Assembly: GCA_029255105.1 (NCBI GenBank)
Contig: JAQWWH010000072.1
Location: 1 to 64,000, forward strand
Reading direction: 5' to 3'
From: Flavimaricola sp.
GTDB taxonomy: Bacteria; Pseudomonadota; Alphaproteobacteria; Rhodobacterales; Rhodobacteraceae
DNA length: 64,000 nucleotides
Made by a program: the position numbers and the translations under genes. This document shows, one piece after another, positions 1 through 9,284 of this stretch; the stretch's first letter is position 1, and the number at the start of each line of letters is the position of its first letter. The notes below the pieces were generated by a model. That model worked only from the letters and a program-made list of their open reading frames with translations. It searched no databases and had not been told where the DNA came from.

Positions 1-35
1 AAGACCAGACCCAGCGCCAGAAGCGCTGTGGCCAT
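1..35 (-). CDS. DUF2065 family protein, first codons only
   Basis: Only the N-terminus is inside the window. It reads MATALLALGLV, which resembles the start of DUF2065 (YjeT-like) small membrane proteins. Its ATG overlaps the hflC stop codon as TGATG, so translation is probably coupled. DUF2065 genes often follow hflK-hflC in alphaproteobacteria, commonly with a DegP-type protease next. The assignment rests on 11 residues plus context. Confidence 0.6.
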   Translation of the reverse strand, partial: MATALLALGLV

Positions 36-925
36 CACTGAACCGTCTGTGTCGCGCTGTCGGCGTCATAGAGATAGTTGAAGAACGAACTATCCGGCGT
101 CAGCACCATGGTCGAATTCGCCCCTTTCAGAGCATTCTCATAGGCCTGCATGGACCGATAGAAGTCAAAGAACTCCGGATCGGCGCCATAGGCATTGGCG
201 AACGTGGCAGAGGCCAGAGCGTCGGCCTCACCTCGGGTGATCTGCCCGTCCCGGTCGGCGGCGGACAGGGTCTCTGTCACGGTCCGGTCGGCAAGGGCGC
301 GCACCCTTTGAGCGGCCTCGTTACCACGCGCGATCTCGTCGGCAGCTTCGCGTTCCCGCTCGGCCCGCATCCGCGAGAAGGTGGCATCAAGGTTCTGGCT
401 GGGCAGGTTGGTCTGCTTCAGTCGCACGTCGACCACATCAAGGCCAAGCGACAGGGCAGAGGCCCGGGCCTGATCACGGATACGGTTCATCAAGATGCGC
501 CGGTCTTCAGACAGGATCGTGTCGGACGTCACCTGATCGGCACCAAGAACTTCGCGGATCTGCGAGTTCAGGATGTCCGAAAGCCGGTCCTGAGCGGTGC
601 GCAGACCACCCACGCCAACAGCCTGACGGAAGCGGACAACATCCGCGATCCGGTAACGGGCAAAGGCGTCGACCACGAGGCGACGGTCATCCGAAGGCGT
701 GACTTCGATGGCGTCGGTGTCGATGGACAGGATGCGGTCATCGTATTTCACGACCTCCTGGATCAGCGGGATCTTGAACCCCAGACCCGGCGTTTCCTTG
801 ACCGTGACGATCTGACCGAATTGCAGGACCAGCGCCTTTTCCCGTTCGTCCACCACGTAGATGGAGGACAGGACACCAGCGACGACCACGGCGATCGCGG
901 GAAGAAGATATGCAGTTGCTTTCAT
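35..925 (-). CDS. hflC: Protease modulator HflC (SPFH family)
   Basis: HflC forms with HflK the membrane complex that surrounds and restrains the FtsH protease. The 296-residue product has one N-terminal membrane anchor (about residues 5-25). The SPFH/band 7 domain follows, with an early REKALVLQFGQ segment and the later TNLPSQNLDATFSRMRAERE segment leading into a charged helical coiled coil typical of HflC. Length is normal. It lies 3 nt after hflK and overlaps the next gene, so the two subunits are co-transcribed. The bulk of the protein is expected on the periplasmic side. Confidence 0.95.
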   Translation of the reverse strand: MKATAYLLPAIAVVVAGVLSSIYVVDEREKALVLQFGQIVTVKETPGLGFKIPLIQEVVKYDDRILSIDTDAIEVTPSDDRRLVVDAFARYRIADVVRFRQAVGVGGLRTAQDRLSDILNSQIREVLGADQVTSDTILSEDRRILMNRIRDQARASALSLGLDVVDVRLKQTNLPSQNLDATFSRMRAEREREAADEIARGNEAAQRVRALADRTVTETLSAADRDGQITRGEADALASATFANAYGADPEFFDFYRSMQAYENALKGANSTMVLTPDSSFFNYLYDADSATQTVQ

Positions 926-928
926 GAC

Positions 929-2113
929 TTAGTTCCCCTGCGTGGTGGCTGCGGCAGCGGCAGAGCCGTTGCGCATCAGGTCATTGAGCGGCAGGAACGG
1001 CACGACGCCCGTGCCACCGCCTTCACCACCGGCGACCGAAGGGTCAAGGATGATCTTGTTCACATCGCCCAGCACACGTTCCATCGTCTCAAGGTAGATA
1101 CGACGACGGGTCACATCCTCGGCGTTCTGATACTCGGTCAGGATGGCCGAAAATCGGCTTGCCTGACCCAGGGCATCGTTGGTCACCTGGGCGCGATAGC
1201 CTTCAGCGTCTTCGATGATCTGGGCGGCCTGACCACGGGCCTCGGCCAACACGCGGTTGGCGTAGGCGTCTGCAGTCCGCTGAAGTCGATCGCGTTCCTG
1301 CTCGGCGGCCTGAACGTCGCGGAAGGCGTCGATGACTTCAAGCGGCGGGTCGGCCTTGTCGAGGTTGACCCGGACGATCGAGATGCCGGCGTCGTACTCG
1401 TTCATTGTGTCCTGGATGTTGGTCCGGGCGGTATCGGCGATGATACCCCGGTCACGGTTGAGGATCGGGGCAAGGTTGGACGCCGCGATGATCTCACGCA
1501 TTACCGATTCAGACACAGCCTGCACGGTTTGCTGGGGATCGGACAAGTTGAACAGCAGTTTGGCCGGATCGCTTACGTTCCAGACCACCTGAAAGCCGAT
1601 ATCGACGATATTGGCGTCCGTCGTCAGCATCAGGCCGTTGTTGTCCGTCCGCGATCCACTTGAGCCAATGCTCTCGGTCCGTTCGGAGGTGACGTTGACG
1701 ATCTCGTAGGTGACGATGGGCCAGGGGGCAAAGTTCAGACCGGGATTGCCCGTGGCGGAGTAGGAGCCAAGGAACAATTCGACCGACTGTTCTTCGGGCC
1801 GGACTGTGTAAAAGGACATAAAGCCCCAAAGCACGACAGCCGCCAGAACGCCAAGACCAACGGTGCCACGGGTCAGCTTCGGACCCGAACCGCCACCAAG
1901 GCCGCCAGAGCCATTAGACCCGCGATTGCCGCCGCCCATGAGGACGCGCAATTGTTCGCGGCCCTTGTTCATAAGCTCGTCTATCTCGGGGATTTGCGGG
2001 CCTTCGCCAATTCCCGGTCTGCGCCCACCGACGGGGCGTCTGTCGTCGTCATCGTCACCACCTGGTCCGCGACCACCGCCGCCACCCCAGGGACCTCCAT
2101 TATTGCCAGCCAT
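929..2113 (-). CDS. hflK: Protease modulator HflK (SPFH family)
   Basis: HflK is the partner of HflC in the FtsH-regulating membrane complex. The chosen ATG gives 394 residues starting MAGNNGGPWGGGGG; a start 12 codons upstream is open but would displace this typical glycine-rich HflK N-terminus. After the Gly/Asp-rich cytoplasmic tail comes a single transmembrane segment (near LGVLAAVVLWGFMSF), the SPFH domain beginning RPEEQSVELFLG, and a coiled coil rich in Arg, Glu and Ala. It is the first gene of the hflK-hflC-DUF2065 unit, 81 bp downstream of gor on the same strand. Confidence 0.95.
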   Translation of the reverse strand: MAGNNGGPWGGGGGRGPGGDDDDDRRPVGGRRPGIGEGPQIPEIDELMNKGREQLRVLMGGGNRGSNGSGGLGGGSGPKLTRGTVGLGVLAAVVLWGFMSFYTVRPEEQSVELFLGSYSATGNPGLNFAPWPIVTYEIVNVTSERTESIGSSGSRTDNNGLMLTTDANIVDIGFQVVWNVSDPAKLLFNLSDPQQTVQAVSESVMREIIAASNLAPILNRDRGIIADTARTNIQDTMNEYDAGISIVRVNLDKADPPLEVIDAFRDVQAAEQERDRLQRTADAYANRVLAEARGQAAQIIEDAEGYRAQVTNDALGQASRFSAILTEYQNAEDVTRRRIYLETMERVLGDVNKIILDPSVAGGEGGGTGVVPFLPLNDLMRNGSAAAAATTQGN

Positions 2114-2194
2114 GTAGCTTACGTTTCCCTTCCATCTCGCCCGGAACACATTTCAGGCGCTTCCTCATTCAAATTGTGCGTCTTGTGCCCGAAT

Positions 2195-3640
2195 TCAAGC
2201 GCTGCGGACAGGATCTCGCATCGTAACAAGTTCTTCGGCCATGGTCGGATGCACGGCAACCGTCCGGTCGAAATCCTCTTTGGTTGCGCCCATCTTGACC
2301 GCAATGCCGGCCAGCTGGATCATCTCGCCCGCGTTGTCCGCGACGATATGACATCCCAAGATCTTGCGGTTGGCCTTGCTGACGACAAGCTTCATGAGAA
2401 CCCGGTCCTGCCGGCCTGCAAAGGCATGCATCATCGGTTTGAATGATGTGCAGTAGATATCCACGGGTTCCCGTTCGCGGGCCTCTTCTTCGGTCAGGCC
2501 GATCGTGCCGAGTTCAGGCTGGGTAAATACGGCCGAGGGGATCAGGTCGTGGTCCACCGGGGTCGGGTTGCCCTTGAACACGGTTTCCACAAAGGCCATC
2601 CCCTCGCGGATCGCGACGGGCGTCAGGTTCACCCGGTTGGTGACATCGCCAATGGCATAGATCGACGGGACCGAGGTCTGGGAAAAGGTGTCAACCTCGA
2701 CCTCTCCACGACGGCCGATGGTGACACCCGCGTCTTCCAGCCCAAGGCCCTTGGTGTTGGGTGTCCGCCCGGTGGCAAACAGGACGCGGTCAAACACCTG
2801 CTCGTGCCCGTTGGTCCACTTGACCCAGAGCGGCGCGGGACCTTGCGGGGCCTCTGCGCCGACATGCTCATCAATCGCTTCGTTCGGAATACCCATGTTG
2901 GCATCTTCCATCCCGGAGGCGTCTGAGGCGGGGCGCATTTGTACGATGTTGGTGCCCAGATGCAGGTCGATCCCCCGCTCGCGCATGGATTCGGCCACCA
3001 GGCCGCGGGCCTCGCCGTCAAAGCCGCGCAGGATCTGCGCGCCGCGGTAGTATTGCGTCACCTTGACCCCAAGACCATTCAGGATGCAGGCGAATTCACA
3101 GGCGATGTAGCCGCCGCCCACGATCAGGATCGATTTGGGCAGAGCCTCCATGTCAAAGATGTCATCCGACACCATCCCGAGGTTGGCGTATTTCATCTCG
3201 GGCCGGACGGGGTGGCCGCCGGTGGCGACAAGGATATGCTTGGCCGTCACGACCTTGCCATCCGCCAAACGGACCGAATGGGCATCGGCCAGCGTGGCCC
3301 GGGAATCATGGATTTCAACATTCGAGGAATTGAGGAGCTTGCGGTAGATCTGCTCAAGGCGGTCAAGCTCTGTATGGAGCCGGTCACGGAAAGGCAGCCA
3401 GTCAAAGTTGCCGTCCTCGACATCCCAGCCATAGGCGCGGGCGTCGGAAAACATCTCGCGATAGCCCGAGGCAAAGACCATCAGCTTTTTCGGGACACAT
3501 CCGCGGATGACGCAGGTGCCGCCCATACGGCTTTCCTCGGCCAGACCGACCTTGGCACCGGTTGCTGCCGCTACCCGGGCAGCCCGCACGCCACCGGAAC
3601 CACCGCCAATGACAAAAAGATCATAGTCGAATGTCGTCAC
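2195..3640 (-). CDS. gor: Glutathione-disulfide reductase
   Basis: A flavoprotein that reduces oxidised glutathione with NADPH in the cytoplasm. The 481 residues start with the FAD-binding GGGSGG motif, followed by the redox-active disulfide in GGTCVIRGCVPKK (Cys43 and Cys48). A second dinucleotide-binding motif, IVGGGYIACEFA, lies mid-protein, and the C-terminal dimerisation part carries the active-site histidine in AVHPTMAEE. About 30 extra residues (near GMEDANMGIPNEAIDEH) are inserted in the NADPH domain compared with the usual length of about 450. It follows rpiA, consistent with pentose-phosphate NADPH supply, though rpiA itself makes no NADPH. Confidence 0.95.
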   Translation of the reverse strand: MTTFDYDLFVIGGGSGGVRAARVAAATGAKVGLAEESRMGGTCVIRGCVPKKLMVFASGYREMFSDARAYGWDVEDGNFDWLPFRDRLHTELDRLEQIYRKLLNSSNVEIHDSRATLADAHSVRLADGKVVTAKHILVATGGHPVRPEMKYANLGMVSDDIFDMEALPKSILIVGGGYIACEFACILNGLGVKVTQYYRGAQILRGFDGEARGLVAESMRERGIDLHLGTNIVQMRPASDASGMEDANMGIPNEAIDEHVGAEAPQGPAPLWVKWTNGHEQVFDRVLFATGRTPNTKGLGLEDAGVTIGRRGEVEVDTFSQTSVPSIYAIGDVTNRVNLTPVAIREGMAFVETVFKGNPTPVDHDLIPSAVFTQPELGTIGLTEEEAREREPVDIYCTSFKPMMHAFAGRQDRVLMKLVVSKANRKILGCHIVADNAGEMIQLAGIAVKMGATKEDFDRTVAVHPTMAEELVTMRDPVRSA

Positions 3641-3798
3641 AGCCTGGCCTCCGTCAATACCGGCTCACTCTATTCCACAGGGGCGGGCGGATTGCCAGCG
3701 CGGCGGGCACCGCCGCCCAAGGATGGCTGTCGCACCGAAGGTGCGTCCGCTGGATCAGCCATCGACGGCTGCCCCGGTCCGTCACCCCAAACCAGGAG

Positions 3799-4587
3799 TC
3801 AGTCCGAGATATCGGTGAAGAGGTTGCCTTCTTCAAGAAAGTCGTAGCGCTCTTCCTCGACCGCGCCCTTGTTGATGTCACGCACCTCGACCCGCCCATC
3901 ACCAAAGCCGATGACAACCGCGTCACAGATATCAAGGAACAACCCGTTTTCGACCACGCCGGGGATCTGGTTGAGGACAAGGCTCAACTGCCGGGGATTG
4001 CCGATCCGGTTCAGGTGCAGATCGACGATGTGATTGCCCTCGTCGGTTACGAATGGATGATCACCGATCATCCGCAAGCTGGTTGTGCGGCCCAGCACAT
4101 CCATGCCGATCAACGTCTCCTCGACCAGCGCCTTGGTCGTTTGCCAGCCAAAGGGAATGACCTCAATCGGCAAGGGAAAGGCGCCCAGCGTATCCACTTG
4201 CTTGGAGATGTCGGCAATCACAACCATCTGGTCAGAGGCCGTCGCCACGATCTTTTCCTGCAGCAGGGCACCGCCACCGCCTTTGATCAGGTTCAGGTCA
4301 CTGTCATATTCGTCGGCCCCGTCGATCGTCAGGTCCAGCCACTTCGCCTCATCCAGCGAGATCACTTCGATCCCGACTTCGCGGGCCAGTTGGGCTGTCC
4401 GGCTTGAGGTCGGCACGCCCTTGATCCGCAATCCGTCGTCGCGCACCATTTCGCCCAGGCAGCGCACCAGCCAGGCAGCGGTCGAGCCGGTGCCAAGTCC
4501 CACCTTCATACCCGATTCCACATAGCGCGTGGCACGTTTGGCCGCGACGAACTTGGCCTTGTCGATGGGAGAGAGTTCAAACGTCAT
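3799..4587 (-). CDS. rpiA: Ribose-5-phosphate isomerase A
   Basis: Interconverts ribose 5-phosphate and ribulose 5-phosphate in the non-oxidative pentose phosphate pathway. The 262 residues contain the RpiA hallmarks GLGTGSTAAWLV near the N-terminus, the DGADE motif (in LTIDGADEYDSDLNLIKGGGGAL) and the KGGGGALLQEK lysine. I chose the ATG giving MTFELSPIDKAK; a GTG four codons earlier is possible. The gene heads a minus-strand cluster running into gor; the 158-bp gap between them contains a 6-bp GC-rich hairpin but no convincing gene. Confidence 0.95.
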   Translation of the reverse strand: MTFELSPIDKAKFVAAKRATRYVESGMKVGLGTGSTAAWLVRCLGEMVRDDGLRIKGVPTSSRTAQLAREVGIEVISLDEAKWLDLTIDGADEYDSDLNLIKGGGGALLQEKIVATASDQMVVIADISKQVDTLGAFPLPIEVIPFGWQTTKALVEETLIGMDVLGRTTSLRMIGDHPFVTDEGNHIVDLHLNRIGNPRQLSLVLNQIPGVVENGLFLDICDAVVIGFGDGRVEVRDINKGAVEEERYDFLEEGNLFTDISD

Positions 4588-5077
4588 GGGCAGCCTCACG
4601 AATTACGGTGCCCTGCTTATAATGTCAGCCACCGGCCGGGGCGAGTGGAAAGCGTGCCGCCGCACCCCTGAATCTGCCCCCCAAAGTTGCGCCGGGGCCT
4701 CTTGACAATCAGGCAGACCGCTCAATCGCCACATCGCCACAAACAGACGCGGCCAGAACCCCTTTCGAGATGTCATGCCCCCGATGTCGAGTTGGAACAC
4801 CCTGCCCACCTTCCGCCAGGCATGCCTCTTTTTCACAGGTCGGTTCCGACGCGGCCCGCGCTCCTGCCGCATCCGATGCCTGCTGCCCGGCCTTTGTCAT
4901 TGCCAGGGCCACAGTTCCTACCCTTTGCCACATTCTTGCTTGCCTCCTGGCCAGACCTTTACCCGCAGTCTGGTGCATCAAGGTTGACGATGTCCTAACG
5001 CCACCGGAAATCGCGATTTTCGCTTCAAAGGTCGGAAATGATGCAGTCCGGATGGTACTGGTGTCTAAGCTGCCGTG
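4588..5077. other. Gene-poor stretch with no recognised gene
   Basis: About 490 bp upstream of rpiA. Several open frames of 60-130 codons exist on both strands, but none has a recognisable domain, a good ribosome binding site or the codon pattern of its neighbours. The rpiA promoter must lie at its left end. The right end abuts a glutathione S-transferase remnant, so part of this stretch may be decayed sequence. Confidence 0.5.
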
Positions 5078-5425
5078 ATGGACCCCTATCGCATGCCCCA
5101 CGCCCCCGACAACGCCTCGCTCTGTGTCCGGCTGGCACTGGCCGAGGCCGGGCTTGCCTATGAGACGGTTCTTGTTGATCGGTCAAGGCAGGCCCAATCC
5201 TTGCCCGGCAATTTGGGGCTGAACCTTATCGGGTTGAGGTCCAGCCGGCAGTTGTCAGACCCTGCAAGGCAGAGGGGCCCGGGCCGCCCCCCCTTTTCCG
5301 CGCCGGGCCTGCCAGTTCGAACACAAGCCAAACCCGCCAGAAGCCAAACCCACCCAAAGGGAGTGCGACGTGACGCAGGCTTCGATGCGGGATCTTTCTC
5401 CACACCCCGCGCTGCATATGTATAG
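5078..5425 (+). pseudogene. Glutathione S-transferase remnant (N-terminal fragment)
   Basis: The first 50 or so codons look like a GST thioredoxin-fold N-terminus: HAPDNASLCVRLALAEAGL then AYETVLVDRSRQAQS, as in GSTs that continue with a proline-containing G-IPVLET segment. After LGLNLIG (about position 5233) the resemblance stops and the frame runs as low-complexity Arg/Pro-rich sequence until a stop. The cis-proline segment and whole C-terminal domain are missing and I did not find them in the other frames before the next gene. It lies just upstream of an intact GST, suggesting a decayed tandem copy. Confidence 0.65.
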
Positions 5426-5434
5426 GGTGGCCCG

Positions 5435-6112
5435 ATGACAGGATCGCCGATGTACAGGTTGCACCATTTCCCCGACTACGCCTCGCATTGTGTGCAGGTC
5501 ACGCTTGAAGAGATGGGTGTGCCCTATGACGTGCGCCCCATCGACTTTGACACCGATGATGCAGAGCGGCCCGAGTTTCGGGCCATCAGTCCCTTTGGCC
5601 TTGTCCCTGTCCTCGAAACGCCCGACGGGCCGATCTTTGAGACCGGAGCCATCCTGTTGTGGTTGTCAGAGCGGCACGGGATGGCGCCCGCTCCGACCAC
5701 GCCCGAACGGGCGGCGTTCCTGAAGTGGTTTATCTTCGTCGCCAATACCCTGCATCCCGGGGCCATGGTGCTTCTTCATCCCGAACGGCCCGCGGGGGAG
5801 GCCGCCGCCCGTGAGGTCAGCCGGATCGCAAGTGCGAACCTGAAGATGCAGATCGACGCCATCGAGGCGATGGTGCAGGCAGACGCCCCCGAATGGCTGT
5901 CAGGGACAACCCCCAGCGTTCTGGGTTACTATATCGCCATGCTTATCCGCTGGATCCAGTCATTCCCGCCCTACCCCGAAGACGCCGTCACCCTTGACCG
6001 CGCCCCGGCACTGCGGTCGGTTCTGGCTCTTCTTGAAACCCGGCCCGCTGTGCGGCGTGTGGCCGAGGCCGAGGGTCTGGGCGAGGCCATCTATACCATT
6101 CCCGCTGTTTGA
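5435..6112 (+). CDS. Glutathione S-transferase family protein
   Basis: A cytosolic GST-type protein of 225 residues. The N-terminal thioredoxin-like domain has the strand-helix start YRLHHFPDYASHCVQVTLEE, the cis-proline segment GLVPVLETPDG and the glutathione-contacting FETGAILLWLSERHG. An all-helical C-terminal domain follows. The substrate is unknown; it could act in detoxification or be a structural homologue. An ATG five codons further in (MYRLHHF) is equally plausible as the start. It follows a broken GST copy and precedes sdaA by 24 bp on the same strand. Confidence 0.85.
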   Translation: MTGSPMYRLHHFPDYASHCVQVTLEEMGVPYDVRPIDFDTDDAERPEFRAISPFGLVPVLETPDGPIFETGAILLWLSERHGMAPAPTTPERAAFLKWFIFVANTLHPGAMVLLHPERPAGEAAAREVSRIASANLKMQIDAIEAMVQADAPEWLSGTTPSVLGYYIAMLIRWIQSFPPYPEDAVTLDRAPALRSVLALLETRPAVRRVAEAEGLGEAIYTIPAV

Positions 6113-6136
6113 CCCCTTATCAGGACGCCATCCATC

Positions 6137-7510
6137 ATGTTCCTTTCGGTATTCGACATGTTCAAGGTAGGGGTCGGCCCCTCCTCATCCCACACCATCG
6201 GGCCCATGGTCGCCGCAGCCCGGTTCCTCGACCACCTGCGCGCCCTGCCGTTTTCGGTGGCAGGGCTTCAGGCGACGCTGCACGGCTCTTTGGCTTTCAC
6301 CGGGGTGGGGCATGCCACGGACCGGGCGGTGATCCTTGGCCTCGCCGGGATCGTGGTGGATCGCTATGACGCCGAAAAGGCCGAGGAGGAGCTGGCGCGG
6401 GTCAAGGCGGAGAGGACCGTCAAACCCGAGGGCCTGCCCCTGTTGACATTCGATCCGGCGAAGGACCTGACGTTCGACTATGGCCCGGCCTTGCCCGGTC
6501 ACGCCAACGGGCTGATCCTGAAGGGCACCGATGCCCAGGGCGACGTGATAACCCAAGTCACCTACTATTCCATCGGAGGTGGCTTTGTCCTGACCGAGGC
6601 GGAACTGGCCGCTGGCAAGGATAGCGACGATGGCCCGCCTGTTCCCTTTCCCTTCAAGAAAGCGTCTGAAATGCTCGATATGGCCGCCGAAAGCGGTCTG
6701 AGCGTCGCCCAGATGAAGCGGGCGAACGAGCTGACCCGGCGCAGCGCGCCGTCCCTCGATCAAGGCATGGCCCGGATCTGGGAGGTGATGAACACCTGCA
6801 TCGACCGGGGGCTGGCCACCGACGGGATCCTGCCAGGCGGACTAAAGGTCAAGCGGCGGGCCAAAGGCATTCATGAAAAGCTGATGGCAGAGCGGGGGAT
6901 GAACATGACAGCCCCCCATACGATCAACGACTGGATGTCGACCTTTGCCATGGCGGTGAACGAAGAGAACGCAGCCGGGGGACAGGTGGTCACCGCCCCC
7001 ACCAACGGGGCGGCCGGCGTGGTGCCCGCCACGATCCGCTACTGGCTCGACTTTGTGCCGGGTGCGCGGGCGGCGCTGGTGCCCGATTTTCTGCTGACAG
7101 CGGCGGCGATCGGCGGGCTGGTCAAATACAATGCCTCGATCTCGGGCGCGGAGGCCGGGTGTCAGGCCGAGGTGGGCAGTGCCGCCGCGATGGCGGCAGC
7201 CGGGCTTTGTGCCGTGATGGGGGGCACCCCGGAACAGGTCGAGAACGCCGCCGAGATTGCCCTTGAGCATCACCTCGGGATGACCTGCGACCCGATCCGG
7301 GGTCTGGTGCAGGTCCCTTGTATCGAGCGGAACGGGCTGGGCGCGATCAAGGCGGTCTCGGCCGCCTCGCTGGCCCTGCGCGGGGATGGAACCCACCTCG
7401 TTCCGTTGGACGCCGCGATCGAGACGATGCGACAGACCGGCGCGGATATGAGCGAGAAGTATAAAGAGACCGCGCTCGGTGGCCTTGCCGTCAATGTCCC
7501 CAATTGCTGA
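6137..7510 (+). CDS. sdaA: L-serine ammonia-lyase (iron-sulfur type)
   Basis: Converts L-serine to pyruvate and ammonia with an oxygen-sensitive [4Fe-4S] cluster. The 457-residue single chain has the N-terminal beta domain starting with [14 protein letters not shown] and the C-terminal catalytic domain. The three cluster cysteines are visible at 342 ([10 protein letters not shown]), 384 (MTCDPIRG) and 395 ([10 protein letters not shown]), with the spacing known for this family. The remaining iron ligand position is filled by substrate in known structures. Probably transcribed with the upstream GST. A 26-bp palindromic repeat begins 3 nt after the stop codon. Confidence 0.95.
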   Translation: MFLSVFDMFKVGVGPSSSHTIGPMVAAARFLDHLRALPFSVAGLQATLHGSLAFTGVGHATDRAVILGLAGIVVDRYDAEKAEEELARVKAERTVKPEGLPLLTFDPAKDLTFDYGPALPGHANGLILKGTDAQGDVITQVTYYSIGGGFVLTEAELAAGKDSDDGPPVPFPFKKASEMLDMAAESGLSVAQMKRANELTRRSAPSLDQGMARIWEVMNTCIDRGLATDGILPGGLKVKRRAKGIHEKLMAERGMNMTAPHTINDWMSTFAMAVNEENAAGGQVVTAPTNGAAGVVPATIRYWLDFVPGARAALVPDFLLTAAAIGGLVKYNASISGAEAGCQAEVGSAAAMAAAGLCAVMGGTPEQVENAAEIALEHHLGMTCDPIRGLVQVPCIERNGLGAIKAVSAASLALRGDGTHLVPLDAAIETMRQTGADMSEKYKETALGGLAVNVPNC

Positions 7511-7513
7511 CAG

Positions 7514-7539
7514 GTAAGGTGGGTCATGACCCACCTTAC
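7514..7539. repeat. Palindromic intergenic repeat, copy 1
   Basis: A perfect 26-bp palindrome with arms GTAAGGTGGGTCA and TGACCCACCTTAC, 3 nt after the sdaA stop. Two near-identical copies lie at 47520 and 47584. There is no T-run, so it is not a standard intrinsic terminator, but the transcript would form a strong hairpin that could protect the sdaA 3' end. It resembles the REP-type elements mobilised by RAYT transposases in other bacteria. Confidence 0.85.
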
Positions 7540-7589
7540 GGGCAAAGCTGCCGATTGCCCTGCCTTGTGACGCCCCTTAGGATAATGGG

Positions 7590-8507
7590 ATGAGCAACCG
7601 ACCCGAGACCCTTGATCGCCCCTTGCTGGGCATTCTGTTCATGCTGGGCTTTTGCGTTCTGGCCCCTCTGGGCGATGCGATGGCAAAACTGCTGGGGGCG
7701 ACGGTGCCTTTGGTCCTGCTGTTGTTCAGCCGCTTTGCGATCCAGACCCTGCTTCTTTGGCCGCTGGTCCTGGCCGGGCGGCTTCGGTTCTGGACAGGCG
7801 GGCGGATGTTCGCCCTTTTGTTCCTGCGCAGCGCTTTGCATATCGTGGGGATCGGGGCGATGTTCGCCTCCTTGCGCTACCTGCCGCTGGCGGATGCCGT
7901 GGCCATCGCCTTTGTCATGCCCTTCATCATGCTCCTTCTGGGCAAGGTCGTTCTGGGCGAAGAGGTCGGGCCGCATCGGCTGTCGGCCTGTGCGGTCGGC
8001 TTTTGCGGCACCCTGCTGGTGATCCAGCCCAACTTTGTCGAGGTTGGCGCTCCGGCCCTGTTGCCCCTTGTCGTGGCCGTGGTCTTTGCCCTTTTCATGC
8101 TGGTGACGCGGATGCTGGCCAAGACCGTTGACCCGATCGCCCTGCAGGCGGTCAGCGGGGCACAGGCGACGCTTTTGCTACTGCCCGCGGTCCTGTTCTG
8201 GCCGGGCGAGCCATTGGGCCAGTCCTATGACGCGACGACCCTGATGCTGATCGGGACCATGGGTATCCTTGGCACCGGGGCCCACCTTATGATGACATGG
8301 TCGCTGCGCTTTGCCCCCGCGGCCACCCTTGCGCCGATGCAATACCTTGAGATCCCGGTGTCGACCCTAATCGGCTGGCTGATCTTTCGGGATCTGCCGA
8401 ACGGGTTGGCGGCTGTCGGGATCGCCGTCACCATCGCCGCGGGCCTTTACATCATCACCCGCGAGCGGACCATTGCCCGCAGGCTTCGCGGTCCAGCAGT
8501 GCCCTGA
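7590..8507 (+). CDS. EamA/DMT family transporter
   Basis: A 305-residue inner-membrane carrier with ten predicted transmembrane segments arranged as two EamA repeats (first near DAMAKLLGATVPLVLLLFSR, second from LLPLVVAVVFALFMLVTRM). The drug/metabolite superfamily usually exports small metabolites such as amino acids; the substrate cannot be read here. The last 53 bp overlap the end of the convergent thiamine pyrophosphokinase gene, so both C-termini are encoded by the same DNA. Confidence 0.85.
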   Translation: MSNRPETLDRPLLGILFMLGFCVLAPLGDAMAKLLGATVPLVLLLFSRFAIQTLLLWPLVLAGRLRFWTGGRMFALLFLRSALHIVGIGAMFASLRYLPLADAVAIAFVMPFIMLLLGKVVLGEEVGPHRLSACAVGFCGTLLVIQPNFVEVGAPALLPLVVAVVFALFMLVTRMLAKTVDPIALQAVSGAQATLLLLPAVLFWPGEPLGQSYDATTLMLIGTMGILGTGAHLMMTWSLRFAPAATLAPMQYLEIPVSTLIGWLIFRDLPNGLAAVGIAVTIAAGLYIITRERTIARRLRGPAVP

Positions 8508-9138
8508 CCGCCTCGCCCAGCGCAGAGCGCGGCAAGATAACCAGCATCTGGGGCGCATCGGGCGTCAGGGTGACCGGCCCGGTCACCTCATTGGATGTGC
8601 CGATCCGCCGATCCGGGGCAAAGTCGAGGCCTTCGGTCGCCCACCGCAATCCTGTCGACCCTGACCGAACACCCGCCATCGGGAACAGCGACAGCGTGGT
8701 GCCCGCCGGCAGATCGAGGGAGAGGTGTGGCGGACAAAGGAAGGTCAGGCTTTGCGCGCCAAGCGCGATGCACGCCCGGTCAGGATGACAAAGCAGCACA
8801 TGCACCATGGCGAGTTCGTGATCGAACCGACCGCCCGTCACCCCCAGCGCAAGAACCAGAGGGGCATCAATATGCCGAAGCGCCTTGTCAAAGTCGGTGC
8901 TCTCTTGTTCACTTACCCTGTGAAGGCGGTCGGACAACCGGTCCGAGGCCTCTGCACCAAGACTGTCCATGTCGCCTATGACGGCGACAGGCATCAAACC
9001 GGCCTTCAATACGGCCTCTGCCCCCCCGTCTGCCGCCACGAGGGTTGGGGCAAAGCCCAAGGCTGTGGTAAGGTCGTCCTTGCCCAGGTCGGCCCCACCG
9101 ACAAGAGTGACGGGCGCGTCTGAAGAAACAATCGTCAC
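8455..9138 (-). CDS. thiN: Thiamine diphosphokinase
   Basis: Transfers pyrophosphate from ATP to thiamine to make thiamine diphosphate. The 227 residues show the family pattern: LVAADGGAEAVLKAGLMP, the GDMDS motif, STDFDKAL and LALGVTGGRFDHELA, followed by the beta-rich C-terminal thiamine-binding domain. The start is GTG with an AAGGA ribosome binding site 7 nt upstream. Its 3' end overlaps the convergent DMT transporter gene by 53 bp. No thiamine riboswitch is evident in the 146-bp gap to the divergent gene at 9285. Confidence 0.9.
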   Translation of the reverse strand: MTIVSSDAPVTLVGGADLGKDDLTTALGFAPTLVAADGGAEAVLKAGLMPVAVIGDMDSLGAEASDRLSDRLHRVSEQESTDFDKALRHIDAPLVLALGVTGGRFDHELAMVHVLLCHPDRACIALGAQSLTFLCPPHLSLDLPAGTTLSLFPMAGVRSGSTGLRWATEGLDFAPDRRIGTSNEVTGPVTLTPDAPQMLVILPRSALGEAVRALLDREACGQWSARG

Positions 9139-9284
9139 GGCCAGTCCTTATTGTATCGTGTTTTGGAAACCTGCCTCAAAAGTGTCACGAAATGATACCT
9201 CCAAAAACCTGTTCCTGTTCCGTTTTGGGAACCAATGCAGGGTAAACAATTTGTTGCTGGGACTGGAAGAAAGCGAGCATACAA

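Noticed and set aside
308-1663. Long open frame on the plus strand opposite hflC/hflK
   Set aside because: A GC-driven antisense frame; the minus strand encodes clear HflC and HflK.
3670-3762. 30-codon minus-strand frame between rpiA and gor
   Set aside because: Short, Pro/Gly/Ala-rich, contains a hairpin-forming CGCACC-GAA-GGTGCG and has no clear ribosome binding site.
4709-5101. 130-codon minus-strand frame upstream of rpiA
   Set aside because: No domain, unusual composition, and it overlaps the GST remnant.
9160-9233. GTTTTGGAAACC / GTTTTGGGAACC direct repeat in the thiN-9285 gap
   Set aside because: Two imperfect copies 62 bp apart; could be an operator pair but there is too little to support a call.
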